64,000 nt of DNA from Morella rubra (Eukaryota > Streptophyta > Magnoliopsida > Fagales > Myricaceae), in NCBI GenBank assembly GCA_003952965.2, contig CM025856.1:2683127-2747126 (forward strand). The letters are read 5' to 3'. Both the position numbers and the translations under genes were made by a program. Of the stretch, positions 11,188 to 23,984 are shown piece by piece. Numbering within the stretch: the stretch's first letter is position 1; each line of letters starts with the position of its first letter. The notes below the pieces were generated by a model, which saw only the letters and a program-made list of their open reading frames with translations, made no database searches and was not told where the DNA came from.

Positions 11188-14100
11188 CCAATTGCATGCA
11201 ACTTTAATTTTTAGGTGAAGAAGATCAACACCTATTTTTGAGCCCTGTAAGTAAATGAATGATACTAAGTACAATATGTGTGTTTTCTCTTTTTGCTTTC
11301 TCGATACCTTTCCCATGCAATGCCAATTCCTGCGCTAGTGGAAATTAGATCATCGGTTACATTGAAGATAGAGAATCTATAAAAGCCTCGTATTTGGGTT
11401 TTTGAGTTTTCGAGCAAACGCAATATTTTTTTTTTTTGAAAAAAAAACCATCCGCAAGTCTGTAACTACACTCTGCTCTAGAGATCTCTATATCTTCAAT
11501 ATACTGAACTGTGATTGCTTTACTGAAGTAGTTAGCAAGTACAAAAGGTGCTTGTCACTCTGCGAGCCAAAAAGAATAATCATTCATGATATTGATAATT
11601 TCCCTATAGGAGATCAAGGAGAATCCAGAACTTTTTTTTTTTTGTTTTCTAAATGAGGAGATAACTTCCCTAAAGGAGATCAAGGCAGAATCCAGAACTT
11701 GCTTTCGTAATAGTATGTAAAACTAACTTGAAATGGAACGCGGAAAAGCAAACGATTGTCTCAAAGATCACGACGAATAGGGAATCAAGCGAAAGTTGGA
11801 ACTACGTCTGTGTTTCGTCCCCCAGTAGTTTCTATGCTGTAAGGTTTGGCTGAAGAACCAAATGGTGGACGAACTACGTTTGCGCACTCGTTGAGGCGAG
11901 CTCTAAGTACAACACTTCGCTCCAGCCTCCAGTTTCCGCCTCGTGTAATGTCTGCCCTAATGCCAGTGAGCCACTCGTTAAGGAAAGTATGTATTGGGTG
12001 GAGCAGCAGCTTTTACAGCTTCCCCGAGTCATTACTACTACAAGTGTAGAACTAACTCCAAATGGTCTGAGTTACTATTCAGAACACTGGGGCGCATTGT
12101 TAAGGAGTCCCAGTTCGAATCCAGGGGAGAGAGGGACGAGGGTGATTTCTTTGGGACGATCGAGGATGAAAGATATTCTGGTTAGAGCAGGCAAGTATTT
12201 GGCGTATTTGTCTGGCTTTACCACACGCCACCGTCTCGAATCCCCATAGACCTTTCCCCTACGTAACTGAAAGAAAGTTAAAATGTATAATTTTTCTCGA
12301 GAAAGTAAACAATTCTATGGTGGCTCCTAACTCTATTTTTTTTTCCAAACAAAACAACAATATTTTTGTGCCCTTCCCCAATTTCCTGATGTATGAGAAA
12401 GCTACAGTTCATACAAAGAAACCAGTGACACGTGAAGCATCTTGTAAAGCAATACATGTCCTCTCATTGTAAATATAAATAACTTAAAATTGTGTTTAAA
12501 ATATTAATAATTTTTTAAAAAAATATCATATTTTTATATTAAACTATTTCTTTCTATTATAATAAATAAAAAAATTATCTTAAATCATCACTCTTTTCAA
12601 ATTTTCATCAATTCCCATAAAAATCTATTTTTCACTAATTTGTCTCAAAATTCAATAAAGTTCTAAACTACCTCAATTTTCAGTACTTTTACAAAATTGT
12701 TACAAAATTTTAATTTGTAAACATATCCCAAAAGAGGAATTAATTAGAAACCAAAAAAAAGAATAATTTTCACAACATTCCCAAAATCCTTATAAAAGTT
12801 TAGTTTACAAACATGACTTAAAAAGAATAATTAATTTTAAAAAAAAAACAATAATTTTCACAACATTCCTAAAATTCTTATAAAATGTTAGTCGGAAAAC
12901 ATGACCTAAATCGGAAACCGGAAAAGAAAAAACCGAGTTGGGTCAAGCAGCAAGGGAAAAAGGAGCTTCCACTTTTAGCCCGGTAAAACCTTAGGACTGC
13001 TTTGGAGCTTTCCATTTTCACGTAACCGGAAATGATAAGATAGAGGAGATCGAGATCGATCTGACCTGTCGGAGAACTCTCAAGGATAAGAACGTCGATG
13101 GGATATGTCACGATCAATTTTCCCATCTGCCCCCATCTGTTCTTTGTTATTTCTGCCTACTTATATCATCTACCTTTCTTGTAGACATGACTAAACAAGA
13201 GTCCTATGCGTCGAACAACCAATTTTGCACTTAAATCAATCCCAAATTAACTATGTGCCATTGGCGCATCCGGAGACAATACAATACAAACCAGAATCAC
13301 AGAATGACAAAAACGATATGGGGTTTGCGAAAACCAGTAACCAACGTAAGAGTAACACTTGTGACAGATAAGAGTCGAGAGGGACTGGCAGTGTTTCTGA
13401 AAACCCTGTTGGGAACTACACAAGTTCCATGCTACAGAACCAGTCCTACATGTAGGTGTCTACTTTCTATTATCCTTTCTCACTGGGTCGGTCGGCTAGT
13501 TCTAAACTTCTGTCTGCAGTATGCATCTAGCTAGGTAAATGGTTGGTTGGAACTCCTAGAAATCCCATACAAAAAACCTATAATATGAGCAAAAACTAAA
13601 AATTATTCTTATTTTTTGGCACAAAATCACAGTGGGAGAACTGAGCAGAAGCGCTTTCCTCTAGAGGAGTCCCTAATTGAACCTCTAGCTAGAGCCTAGA
13701 GGGGTCGGCTGAAAGCGTGTGAATACACCCACAAGGTTTTGGAAACTACCCTGCAGAGGGAAGTCATAACTGGCAGGGTAGCTCCCTGCGTGGTTATATC
13801 CTGCTAGAGTCGGGTGGTAAAACTAATGGACCGTATGAAGTCTTGACCAGCACATCATGTCATCACATATCCAGGACACACTAATAAGGATTGAAACTAT
13901 TTCTGTTATAAGTGAGTAGAGTGCTACTCAATGTTGATTTAGAAAAAGGAGAAGAAGAACAGAGTACCAAAAAGATCACCTACTTCCTGAGGAAAGTTAG
14001 GTTTTAGGTATGTTCGTTTTTATAATTATTTTAAAATATAAATATATTCATAAAATTAATATCTCAAATTTTAAAAATTGATATACAAATATAAATATAT

Positions 14101-14253
14101 TTTGGACAATCTCTAACAACTTTTTATACACACTCTAATACATTTTTTTTAAAAAAAATTATAACAAATCTTCTCTCTGTATATTTTTTCATCTAATTTC
14201 AATATTTTTTATTAAACAATTACATCAAATCATCTATCTTTATATTTTATTTT
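11188..14253. other. Non-genic stretch with AT-rich repeats
   Basis: No gene recognised. At 11597-11632 and 11662-11699 a ~36 bp unit (ATAGGAGATCAAGG...CCAGAACTT) occurs twice with small differences. A B-box-like GTTCGAATCC lies at about 12112. From 12.47 kb on, the sequence is AT-rich and repetitive. Frames at 11846-12249 and 13253-13534 show no domain. Confidence 0.5.
12680..12910. repeat. Reiterated AT-rich repeat ends
   Basis: Units containing TTTTCACAACATTCC followed by AAAATCCTTATAAA and a TAAACATGAC-type end recur at about 12768-12822 and 12852-12910, with a shorter related end near 12689-12730. The layout suggests a tandemly duplicated terminus of a small DNA transposon, related to AT-rich segments at 0.3 kb and 14.0-14.8 kb. 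Confidence 0.5.
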
Positions 14254-14790
14254 GAAAAAAATACACTTTTCACTCACGAACTACCATAGGTTTTGCACTT
14301 TGCACCCTAAACTACCAATTTTGACACATTGCACTCCTAACTACCAATTTTTAACACTTTGCACATTTTATCAAATTTTCAAACTAAAATAACGATAATG
14401 CCCTTGATCCATTTTGCATATATTGAAGATATTATTGTCAATTCATTAATTTCTTAAGGATATTATTGTCAAATGGAGGGTGTAAAGTGTTTAATATTAA
14501 TAGTTGGAGGTGTAATGTGTCAAAGTTGATACTTTAAGGTGCAAAGTGTCTAACATTGATAATTTGAGAGTGCAATATCTTAAAGATGGTAGTTTGGGGT
14601 GTAATGTGTCACTACCCCAATAGTTTGTGGGTGAAAAATATATTTTCTTTTATTTTTTACAAACGTCAACAAAAATTAAATATCTTTAAAATTTCACTAA
14701 CCGTTATACAAAATCTATAAAATTTCAATCTACATAAATATTCATAATTCTACTAAAATCCAACCGTTTTTTACAAAATAAACGTCTACT
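13999..14790. repeat. Older AT-rich MITE-like element hosting another MITE
   Basis: The left part begins near GTATGTTCGTTTTTATAAT and the right part ends near CCGTTTTTTACAAAATAAACG. The two are loosely inverted. The AT-rich body is interrupted at 14254-14647 by an unrelated MITE with its own 9 bp target duplication, so this host is the older insertion. Its exact ends are not fixed. Confidence 0.4.
14254..14647. mobile_element. Mutator-type MITE, 394 bp, 9 bp target duplication
   Basis: TTTTATTTT flanks both ends exactly (14245-14253 and 14648-14656). The terminal inverted repeats begin GAAAAAAATACACTTTTCAC and, on the other strand, GAAAATATATTTTTCACCC. The whole element is a loose palindrome full of the words CACTTTGCAC and GTGTAAAGTGT. 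No coding capacity. The same word pattern fills the element at 29430-29812, so both belong to one family. A 9 bp duplication is the hallmark of Mutator-like transposition, although this one is low in complexity. Confidence 0.8.
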
Positions 14791-15203
14791 TCGCCTATGG
14801 ATATGCGTGTCACTGTTTTTTTTATCGATAGACCTCTTTGCAAATAATAGACATCTAATGCGTGTTGGTTAATCCACCTCCAAAAAAAAACCCTCTTCAT
14901 TATATATTGGTTTTAGGTTCAGATAAGATACACAAGAGACTCTGAGGCTGCTGTCGGGCTGGAATTTGGATAATCCTTGAAGGATTCTTAAGAGGGCACG
15001 ACACGATGCAACAGTCACGTGGGTCTTGAAAGTGAATAGCGAAACACTTTCTCCATGTCCTGTGGGCCGAAAGTAAAGAGAATGTTGATGCCAGGGTTGA
15101 TGCAGACAACTGAAAAGCTGGAAACGGATTCTTACTCCTACGCCTTTTTCTCGAGTTTTTCGTGCTCTATCTCGACTAAACTGCATTCGCCTTGCCCCAT
15201 TTC

Positions 15204-15234
<31 letters not shown>

Positions 15235-16855
15235 GTTTCTGTGGTGAGCAACTTGCCCCATTCCCTGGACATGGACAACTTGTACTATGCCATACCCAAC
15301 GTACATCAACAGCAACGAGTCGTGCATTGTCATTCCTATTCCTATTTGCTCAGAGGGTAGGGTGGGGTGGGCTAGGCAAGATTCTCAGTGCTATATTTTT
15401 TTTTTTTCTTCAAGCAAGTAACACCAGAAATAATACAAACGGAGGGGGGTGGGGGACCCTACAAACACCTTAGAGAGCCACCACAAACAAAAACAAGAAT
15501 ATTAAAAAAAAAAAAAAAAACTCTCGATGAAAACCCATTCACCAAGAAAGGGAAGCCTGCAGGGCGGTTAGCTTTGACACTCCAAGAAACGGTCATCTTA
15601 GAATCATCTGCAATGGTCTAAAACCGAAGGCAAAAATGGTGCAGAGGGGGGAGGGGAGCGGTGACAAATTTGGAGGCGTTGTCGGGGAAACACCACACCG
15701 GCTTCCGTCGACTGAACAAAAAGTTAGAGAAAAAGACCTGAGCTTCTCCCTTCAAAACTAAAAACCTACAAAAAATACTGAAAAACAGAGAAAAGCAATA
15801 GTGATGATTCCGAATCCGAAGTTCATCCGATTCGACAAAAGTGTTCGGCAAAATCATAAATCAAATTGATCATAAATCGTAAATCAAAATCATAAATCAA
15901 AAGTGGTGGTTGTCATGAATTAAATGATTCATCAAACAGAGAAGATAGAGAACAGGGGGTCATAAAGAGAAAAAGATGGGAAAAGGAGGAAAGAGTTGAC
16001 GCTGAAGAGTGGGGACCTAATCAATTTCCCTGGGGCGATTGATGTACATGGGGCATGAGGAATCACAGGCGTTGTGTAACCAAATGAGCGTATAACATTG
16101 TCAAGGTCAGGGCATTTTCGTCGGCCCTCTGCTTTAGATTACATTTCAGAACAGCTAAGCCGAAACTAAGCATGGGCAACAAAACAAAAGGGTCTTGGGC
16201 TGTGCATCAATGCGCCAGTTGATTGCTCCCATTTGTTTGTTCAGTGGGTTCTTTCATGCAATCTAAGCGCTTCCAGTTAAAAAGTCTTTCTAGAACTCTG
16301 CAAATAACTAATGAACAGCTCATTGTAAATGGGGCAACTTTTGGGCTTAGACTGAACTCCTACACCTCCCAACCCCACCATCAGGAAGGGAAAAACAACA
16401 AAAAACAAAAAACAAAAGCGCTCAAGTACAAAATCATGGATCGCTGGCATAAATTTATTTTTACTGATGCCCCGAAATGGATACAAAAGAAACTCATCTT
16501 CAACCAATTTTGGCAAAGCGTTACCGAACCTACTTGGTGTAATCCAAATCTGGCTACTCTTTTCCACTCCAAATCTGGCTACTCTTTTCCACTCAAGTTT
16601 AAAAGCTGCATCAAACTTCGGAACCACGTTCGGTAGTTTTCCAAGTATAATACAAGTCTACATTCCTATCTTCAGGTACTAGGCATACGGAGTTTCTGAA
16701 CCTTCTACGATCACTTTGAGATGGGCGCCTAGTAGTCTATTCCCACGCGTTAGACACTTTACAATGTAGACTTGTATTAACGGTGGGTTTCTGCCGAGAA
16801 AAAAATAAATAAACGGCGGTTTCAAAGAGCTAAAGAACCATGTACCTTCGCCCTC
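14657..16855. other. Non-genic stretch with homopolymer runs
   Basis: No gene supported. A T run of more than 20 lies at about 15210-15234 and an A run at about 15504-15520. A 23 bp unit (AAATCTGGCTACTCTTTTCC) is tandemly duplicated at about 16544-16592. On the minus strand from about 16060 to 15600 the sequence is CT-rich and resembles a gene leader, but no conserved protein follows. Confidence 0.5.
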
Positions 16856-18113
16856 GACTTAAATGCTAATCAGTTCTCCTAGTTAATGTTTTTTCAAAAA
16901 AGTTTCTATACTTCAATTTGTATGTATTTGATCCATGTACTTTAGATGTTTCTCTAAAAAAGTCTATTCGTTAGTGTGGCCCCACCGTTTTAATATTTTT
17001 ATGTTGACAGTAGCAAATGGAAGTCCACATCCTCACCAATCATGTACTGCCACGTGGAAACTCGCTATATCTCTCCCAAGATGCGCCATGTCACCTGCCA
17101 CATTGCTAAATGAAACGCTGCTTTTTTGAGCTCTTTCATTTTTGAATAAACACCCGATCCCTTTACCTCTCTACAACCCTAAATCCCAAATCCCAGATGG
17201 TGGAGGAGAGATGTCAAACAGTAAAGACATTTTGAATTTCTTCAAACCCACCGACTAGAAGGAAAGTACACTTACGCTCTTCTCCAAACATGGCTTAGCT
17301 CCACGGCAACCTTAGGCACCGTCAAATAATGCTAGAGAGAGACAGATAGCAAAACTGTGTGCCACTTAAGGTGACAGGAGGAATTAACATAGAAGGTACC
17401 ATCATTTTTCACAATAGCTTGCTTTACGAAAAACCATTATGTAGCAACCAAAAAATTCCACAGTCAGTTGACTCCTTACTGTGAAGCGATCTGTTCTTTT
17501 TGTCATAATTATATGATCTTCGTCTTCAAAATTTATACTGGCAATTAAAAAACTAAAATCCAAATATTGGTTCCCTAGCTGATCCAATCCGAAAGTTGGA
17601 AACAGAAAAACCTAAATAGAAATTTGGAATTGATTTAGCCATTGTAACCCGTCAATATCTCAATTTTCACTTACGTTTCGATTCCCCAACTTCTAATTCA
17701 TCCGTCCATCCATCGCCGGTGGTGCAATAGAGTAACTGCAGTTGGGTATAAAAATGCTTGCAGGAGAAAACCGACAAGACGAAAGCGAGAAGAAACACAA
17801 AACAAAGTGTTAATATCAAGCTAACTGTTGCTCCAAAACGCAGCGTTTCATTTAGTGACGTGGCAGGTATGATGTGGCAAGTGACATGGCACATTTTGGG
17901 AAAGAGATAATGTATTTCCACATGGAAATACATGATTAGTGAGGATGTGTACCTCCTTTTATCACATCGACAGCAAACGTTAAAATGGTAAAGCCACACT
18001 AACGTAGACACTTTTTTGAAAATACGTCTAAAGCACAGGGATCAAAATACATTCAGTATATGGACTTTTTTGGAAAAAAAGATAAACCACAGGACCTGAT
18101 TATCATTTAAGCC
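16856..18113. mobile_element. Mutator-like element with ~270 bp terminal inverted repeats
   Basis: The left arm (16856 to about 17121) and right arm (about 17840-18113) are imperfect reverse complements, starting GACTTAAATGCTAATCAG and GGCTTAAATGATAATCAG and ending with matching CTAAATGAAACGCTG. Flanks TTCGCCCTC (16847-16855) and CTCGCCCTC (18114-18122) agree at eight of nine bases, a Mutator-type duplication. The ~720 bp between the arms is not palindromic, contains no MuDR transposase, and may be captured host DNA, as in Pack-MULEs. A mini-frame at 17211-17258 reads MSNSKDILNFFKPTD then stop. Its source is unknown. Confidence 0.75.
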
Positions 18114-18122
18114 CTCGCCCTC

Positions 18123-20091
18123 CACCTAAGCTGCTCAGGAAATGCTCTGTTAACGTGGAACCCTTGAAGCATATTTCGCGGAATGGTCTGTCCGCCCTCG
18201 CAGATCGTTTTTCTCTTAGCTGAGCAACCTCCGTACAGGAAAAATATTTATCATACATTCGAGTTTTGCTAGAACACAATTACAAGAAAGGAAGAAGAAA
18301 CACTGGTCTCCGGATAAAAGATGATGTACTTTAGACTAGGAAAGGTTTTCACTCTTCTCTAAGGATACGCATGTGTTGCTCAAAAGAGCATGGAAACAGG
18401 AATTGAGCAACTATATCAGCACTAGCTCAGATCCTTTCAATTATATTAATCTTGGCTCCACCTTACAGATACTTTCTGCAAGCATAAAAGAATTGGGACA
18501 CAAGGAAGCAGCACAGCCAAAGCAATCAGTAGTGCAGGACGAATAAACCATCATGAAGAATAAAAGAATGATGAGATCCATCATGAAGTAGAACTGTAGA
18601 AGTATCCTGAAATTAACATATTCTTAGAGCCAACACTTCCAATATAGAAGCATATCGTTGAACACGACTTGGTTGTCCCAAAGAACACATTCTATGCCCT
18701 TCAACACATTACGTGGGATAGCAGGCTGTCCAAGAGCACAAACACAACTCATGGGTCAGCCTGAGCCAAGTCATGTATAGCCACAACGTCTCTTGAGATA
18801 GAAAGGGGATAGCACGTGATTTAACATCATCCTCATTGTCTAGATTTACACATGATTTAACAAGTTTACAGCATGAATCCCCCACCCAAAGAGTGAAGAG
18901 ATGTACGTCAACAATGGCACAAAAAGACGAGAAGAGAGAGCATTAGAAAAGACTTGGTATTCCTCTTAGATGATTTACAGATATCAGAGGCACGAGCACT
19001 AGAAACGGCTTCCTGAGCAGATGAGGCATACTTGAAGAGTTTACTTTGGAAAGAAATATGCTACGGCATTGATCTCTTAATTTCAGGAGCAATTTTTGAT
19101 GACAGAACCGATAACCTAGTACGTTTCATAGAGTTTTCAGTTCTTTCGGCAGTTGTAGGCTGGTTGGCAATTTATTTGTACTTGCCTGGACGGAGACGTG
19201 AGGAGTTATAGTGGCCCAAAGACTGAAGTCAGGCTACTGATAACGCAGGAATAAGGAGGAGGTAATTAGGGTTGTATAAGCCGATGCATGAGAGTCAAGA
19301 ATAAGTGCTGATGTTGTCCGCTGCAGACAGTAGTAAAAGAGGAAGCATTACACTATCTTCGAAGTCAACAACAATAAGAGTAGTAATGGTAGCCTAGCAA
19401 AAATTTCTAGTAAAAATACGTTGCTTTCTTCCTCTCACGGAGAAGGAAGGATATTTTCTTGCTCATGATGCATAGAGGGTCAAATGCAAATGCTTGTGCA
19501 ATAGACAGGAATAGGAGGACACGAATAAAACTAATTTTCTCTCTAAGTAGAACTTTGGCCGGAAAACTCAAACCAGTCAAGAAATATACGAGAGACACTA
19601 CCAATATTTTCAAGAAATTCACAAACCACCTTCACTCTTTTGATCTACATATAGTACATAACATGAAGCAATCTACATTATTACACCCACAAGCTAGCCC
19701 CTAATTACATAGACCCATTAATTTCATGAAGATCCTAAACACCTTGGATTGCAAGCTGCAGTTTCCCAACAACATAAATGCAAAACAATTATGCTTAAAG
19801 GTTACCCTACTGCCATCACCATCTCGGGACCCCCACACAAATAAGATGCCTCTTATGCTCTAGAACAACTTATATCAAACTCTTGACAAAGACTCGAGGG
19901 CTGACATTGGATTAGAAAACCACTCCCAGCTGAATTGTGTTCTTTTATCTACACACCCAGCTAGATCTAATACAAGTCCTATCCAAGCCCCACTCCAGAT
20001 AACCTACACTTTTTACTCAGCCATATCAGAAAGCTAGTGCATCCTCAACACATTACAGTTCAGAATAACCCCTTCTCTAAAAATGAAGGGG

Positions 20092-20136
<45 letters not shown>

Positions 20137-21164
20137 GGGGGGTATGTATGTATCAGGGCATGCTTTTCTCTCCCTACCATGTAGAGTAGGACAGCTACCC
20201 AAAGGGAAATTCTTAATCATTATTTAAGCAATGACAAGGCTGCTTAACTGAATCAGAATCACCTCCCATTAGAAGGGGGTAAAAAGACCTTGTAACAGAT
20301 CACTCACCACCCAATAACCCCAATCGCTAGCCAAAGCAAATACAATATACAATCCTACACAACCTTCTAGACCAACTTATTAAAAGATTCATGTACTCGA
20401 ACACTGCACAAATGGCTGTTATTCGGCCACCTTAAAAAGCTAGCAGCATAGTCAAACGCTGTCAACTTAGGACTAACAATGAACTAAAAAGCTGGAAAGG
20501 AATGACCAGCAATAAAATCTATGATATCTATTCTACCCAAAGGCAACCAAACCTTCAGAAAGCATTTAAGAACACAAACAAGTGCTCTCGAATGTACACT
20601 CTGTCATATATACCAATTACGATGGAGCGTAATCGAAAATAAGTTAAAAGTTTCATTTGGCCTAACAAGTAAGTTACTTCTCAAATTATCTAATACGATA
20701 TGCTAAATAAATGATGAGGCAACTATTGGAAATAAATCAAAATACTCCTGCACCATATCTCTCATAATCTAATGAAGAATTACTTAGGCAGCACAACTGA
20801 GGAAGCCAACAACGCGGGAAAAAAATAAAAAACAAAGTACGTACTCCATGACTGCTACAACAGAAGGATCCCCAGTTATTTTCATCATTATCCATTTCGA
20901 GACCAACATCTCATATAGTCTACATGAACAAAAAGCAAAGCAAATACTCGAAAGACAATCTATAATTCCTAACTTTAACTATAGGAGTTGGTTCAAGGCA
21001 TCTACAAGGGATAAATAACGAAAGGATGAAAACCTGGACAAAAAAGAAAAACACACTCCGCCGCCCGGTTGAGCAGCTCGAACTTCATTTATCCATCTCG
21101 GTTTGTCATGAAGGCCGCAACCCAGGCCCGTCCTTTGCTTTCAATCGGCTCGTCTAATCCGATA
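18123..21164. other. Non-genic stretch downstream of NFS1
   Basis: No gene recognised on either strand. It contains a GA run at 20097-20125 followed directly by a run of 17 G (20126-20142). The part next to 21164 presumably carries the 3' untranslated region of NFS1, transcribed leftward. Short frames at 19407-19704 and 20521-20706 have no signature. Confidence 0.5.
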
Positions 21165-22556
21165 TCAATGCTGTGCCCATTGAATATCCTTGATGTTAAT
21201 CCCCTCCTTCACCATCTCATAAAGAGGGCTCATTTCCCTCAACTTTTCCACCTGTTGCACCGTCAGCTGAACCGCCCGATCAATCTCGGCTTCTGTCGTG
21301 AACCTCCCAATCCCAAACCTAATTGACGTGTGGGCCATGTCCTCGTCCACCCCCAACGCCCTCAACACATACGACGGCTCCAAGCTGGCACTGGTGCAAG
21401 CGCTTCCACTCGACACCGCAACCTCCTTGAGCCCCATCAACAAGCTCTCCCCTTCTACATACGCAAACGACACATTCAAATTCCCAGCGTACCTCCTTTC
21501 CACACTCCCATTCACGATCACCCCATCCAGTCTCTCCCTAAGCCCATTCAGCATGCGCTCCTGCAGTTGACTGATTCTTTTATCATCATATTCCATTTCC
21601 TTCATCGCAAGCTCACACGCCGCGCCAAACCCAACCACCAGTGGGGTGGGCACAGTCCCGCTCCGAATCCCTCTCTCTTGGCCACCGCCGTTCATCTGGG
21701 GTTCCACGCGAATCCTTGGCCTTCTTCTCATGTACAAAGCGCCAACACCTTTTGGCCCATATATCTTATGCCCACTCAGAGACATCAAGCTAACGTTCCA
21801 CTTGTCTACCTCGATGGGAATTTTCCCCAAAGCCTGCGCCGCATCCGTGTGGAAGGGAACGTTGAATTCCTTGCAGATTTTCCCGATTTCCTCGAGCGGC
21901 TGGATCACTCCGATTTCGTTGTTGACGGCCATGACAGAGACGAGCCCGGTGTCGGGCCGAATAGCAGAACGGAGCATCTCCAAGTCGATGATCCCGTCGG
22001 TGCCCACAGGCAAGTAGGTGACATCGAAACCCTCCTGCTGGAGGTGACGGCACGAGTCGAGGACGCACTTGTGCTCTGTCTGGGTGGTAATGACGTGGCG
22101 CTTCTTGTCCCTGTAGAAGTGCATGACCCCCTTGACGGAGATGTTGTTGGACTCGGTGGCCCCGGAGGTAAACACGATCTCCTTTGGGGAGGCACCGATA
22201 AGTGCGGCCACTTGGGAGCGGGCGGTCTCGACTGCGTTCTCCGATTCCCAGCCATAGAGGTGGGTCCGGGAATGGGGGTTGCCGTAGCGGGAGAGGTTGT
22301 AGGGAAGCATCGCGTCCAGGACACGCGGGTCCACGGGCGAAGTAGCTTGCATGTCCAGGTATAGCGGCCTTCCGGATATCTTCACGCCCTTCATCGTAAT
22401 TCCATCCGCATCCTCGTATGAGTCAGCCGCAGAAGGAGATGGATCTGCGGCGGCGGAGGAGGTAGAGAGCCGGCGGAAGAGGTGATAGGTGGCATTCTTT
22501 TCTGTAAGGGTTCTGCGGAGAGTGGAGGCAGCGGAAGCCAGTAGCTTCGAAGCCAT
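21165..22556 (-). CDS. NFS1: Cysteine desulfurase, mitochondrial (NFS1)
   Basis: An intronless 463-residue frame. It encodes the PLP enzyme that converts L-cysteine to alanine, passing the sulfur as persulfide to the ISCU scaffold for mitochondrial Fe-S cluster assembly. Residues 1 to about 50 are a Ser/Arg/Ala-rich targeting peptide. The aminotransferase class V fold follows from [15 protein letters not shown]. Visible landmarks are [13 protein letters not shown] (residues 158-169), [15 protein letters not shown] with PLP lysine 264, [13 protein letters not shown], and [17 protein letters not shown] with catalytic Cys 387, plus the usual C-terminal tail ending IKDIQWAQH. The length suits plant NFS1 (about 450). 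The frame extends 27 codons further upstream (to 22637), but the Met at 22556 opens the conserved presequence and was chosen. It lies head-to-head with the acidic membrane protein gene. A long antisense open frame (21330-22364) is only a shadow of its GC-rich codons. Confidence 0.97.
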   Translation of the reverse strand: MASKLLASAASTLRRTLTEKNATYHLFRRLSTSSAAADPSPSAADSYEDADGITMKGVKISGRPLYLDMQATSPVDPRVLDAMLPYNLSRYGNPHSRTHLYGWESENAVETARSQVAALIGASPKEIVFTSGATESNNISVKGVMHFYRDKKRHVITTQTEHKCVLDSCRHLQQEGFDVTYLPVGTDGIIDLEMLRSAIRPDTGLVSVMAVNNEIGVIQPLEEIGKICKEFNVPFHTDAAQALGKIPIEVDKWNVSLMSLSGHKIYGPKGVGALYMRRRPRIRVEPQMNGGGQERGIRSGTVPTPLVVGFGAACELAMKEMEYDDKRISQLQERMLNGLRERLDGVIVNGSVERRYAGNLNVSFAYVEGESLLMGLKEVAVSSGSACTSASLEPSYVLRALGVDEDMAHTSIRFGIGRFTTEAEIDRAVQLTVQQVEKLREMSPLYEMVKEGINIKDIQWAQH

Positions 22557-23221
22557 GTGGTGATTTTGGCTTTGGGTCTCTCCCCGCGTTGCTTTGTGGT
22601 ACGGTAAAGTGAAGGGGGGATTTTTGAGCAGAAACAATAGAATCTGATGGGGGCTGAATTAGGATTAGGGCTGAGGAGGTGTCCCCAGGGCCAGGGGTGA
22701 AACGTGGCAAGTTAAGAGCCATTGTCTTCTGATAAATGAATGATAATGATGCCGGGTTTACTGTGTCGCTATAATAAAATGTCTCACCGACTTTAAAAAC
22801 CCCCTCTAAACGGTGTCGTGTTGTTGTCAACAGACATCGGTTTTCAAATCTGCCACTGCCATTGGGCTAATTCCCCTACTCTGCTGAATGCTGACATAAA
22901 TAACGGATACGCCCACAACGTGGGTTTCACACTCTTGAGGAAATTGTCGCTGACATTTTTCGCAGCTTTTAGATCCAAATCTCAGGGAAAGCTTTCAGGG
23001 AGAAAAACACCTAGAGGATGCATATTGCTCAGATCGCTGGCCATTGTTTATCTTCATAATTCTGGCCGTAGCAGAGATACTTTTGGTGAAGTCCCCTAAA
23101 TTGCTAATTATAGCAATTGTTTCCATCTTTAAATGTTATAACTATTTTAACCATCTTGTGGAGAAAAAGGCTGACTTCATTTAATTCATTGCAGAATCTA
23201 CTGGTGCTCGATTTCTGCCAG
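22557..23221. promoter_or_regulatory. Divergent promoter between NFS1 and the acidic protein gene
   Basis: The two genes are transcribed outward from this interval. TATA-like words are present in both directions (TTTATTATAG on the minus strand near 22772, ACATAAATAA on the plus strand near 22892), but neither is strong. The right part probably belongs to the 5' leader of the plus-strand gene, whose exon appears to end at 23221 (CTGCCAG|GTACGT). Confidence 0.45.
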
Positions 23222-23954
23222 GTACGTCCCTCTCCCAAGCTTTGACAATCCATTTTGCTGTTGTGGAATTCGGACTTATATGGTATTTGGTGGAATCAGA
23301 TCTTTGGTGTTGCACTTTTAGCGTCGTGTTGAGATTTGCGTGGATTTGTTGAAGTGTTTGTATTATCTCTGCTTCTGCATTTCATTTTCCTAGTTGTGTT
23401 CTGCTTTCAATCTATTGCGCTGTCTTGTGTTTGATTTGGGATGTGGAGAAGTGTTGGTTTTTTCGGTCACGTTTGTGATCTATGGTTTAACCGAAGCTTG
23501 ATATGGTGGGACTGGGACGTTTGATTTCCTCACGTAATTGGGAGAAAATTGAGGTTTGTCTTTTTTCTTATTTTTTTCCTTGTCCTGTTCAATTGGTGCG
23601 ATATACGGGATTGCTCGTTTGAGAGTGGATTCTGGTTTTGCATGGAAGCATTATTTTCTCTCCCTGTTAATCGCGAATGTGGTTTGACATATTCTACAGC
23701 TTTGAAATCATTTCAACTATTAGTTATGTTTGTTTTCCTTCTGTCAATTATGGATAGATCTACTTGGATAAAATTGTTTATCGTATTTGTGTTGGTTAGA
23801 TTTGGATGATTGCGTAGTTCTCTTTTTAAGTCATAAGATTTGCGTGAAGTAAGTTCTTCATTTGTTAATCTTATATATCAAATTTGCTTGATTTGATGGA
23901 TTTCAGTTTTTGAATAAATGTCAATTTAGTCATATGACTTCAGCTTTTGGTCAG
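23222..23954 (+). other. Probable 5' UTR intron
   Basis: A strong donor (CCAG|GTACGTCC at 23222) and a T-rich acceptor (TTTTGGTCAG at 23954) enclose T-rich sequence with no coding potential, and the ATG follows 30 bases later. Leader introns are common in plant genes. This is inferred from splice-site sequence only. Confidence 0.55.
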
Positions 23955-23984
23955 GTTGTTGAGCGAGACACATAGAAATTCATC

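Noticed and set aside
12060..12130. SINE-like or tRNA-like word GTTCGAATCC
   Set aside because: No A box at the right spacing, no tail and no flanking duplication. A lone B-box match is expected by chance.
15188..15360. Frames containing runs of Phe or Lys near 15.2 kb
   Set aside because: They are created by the poly-T tract and have no independent support.
21330..22364. 344-codon open frame on the plus strand
   Set aside because: It is exactly antisense to NFS1, and arises from the GC-rich codons of that gene. The translation has no domain.
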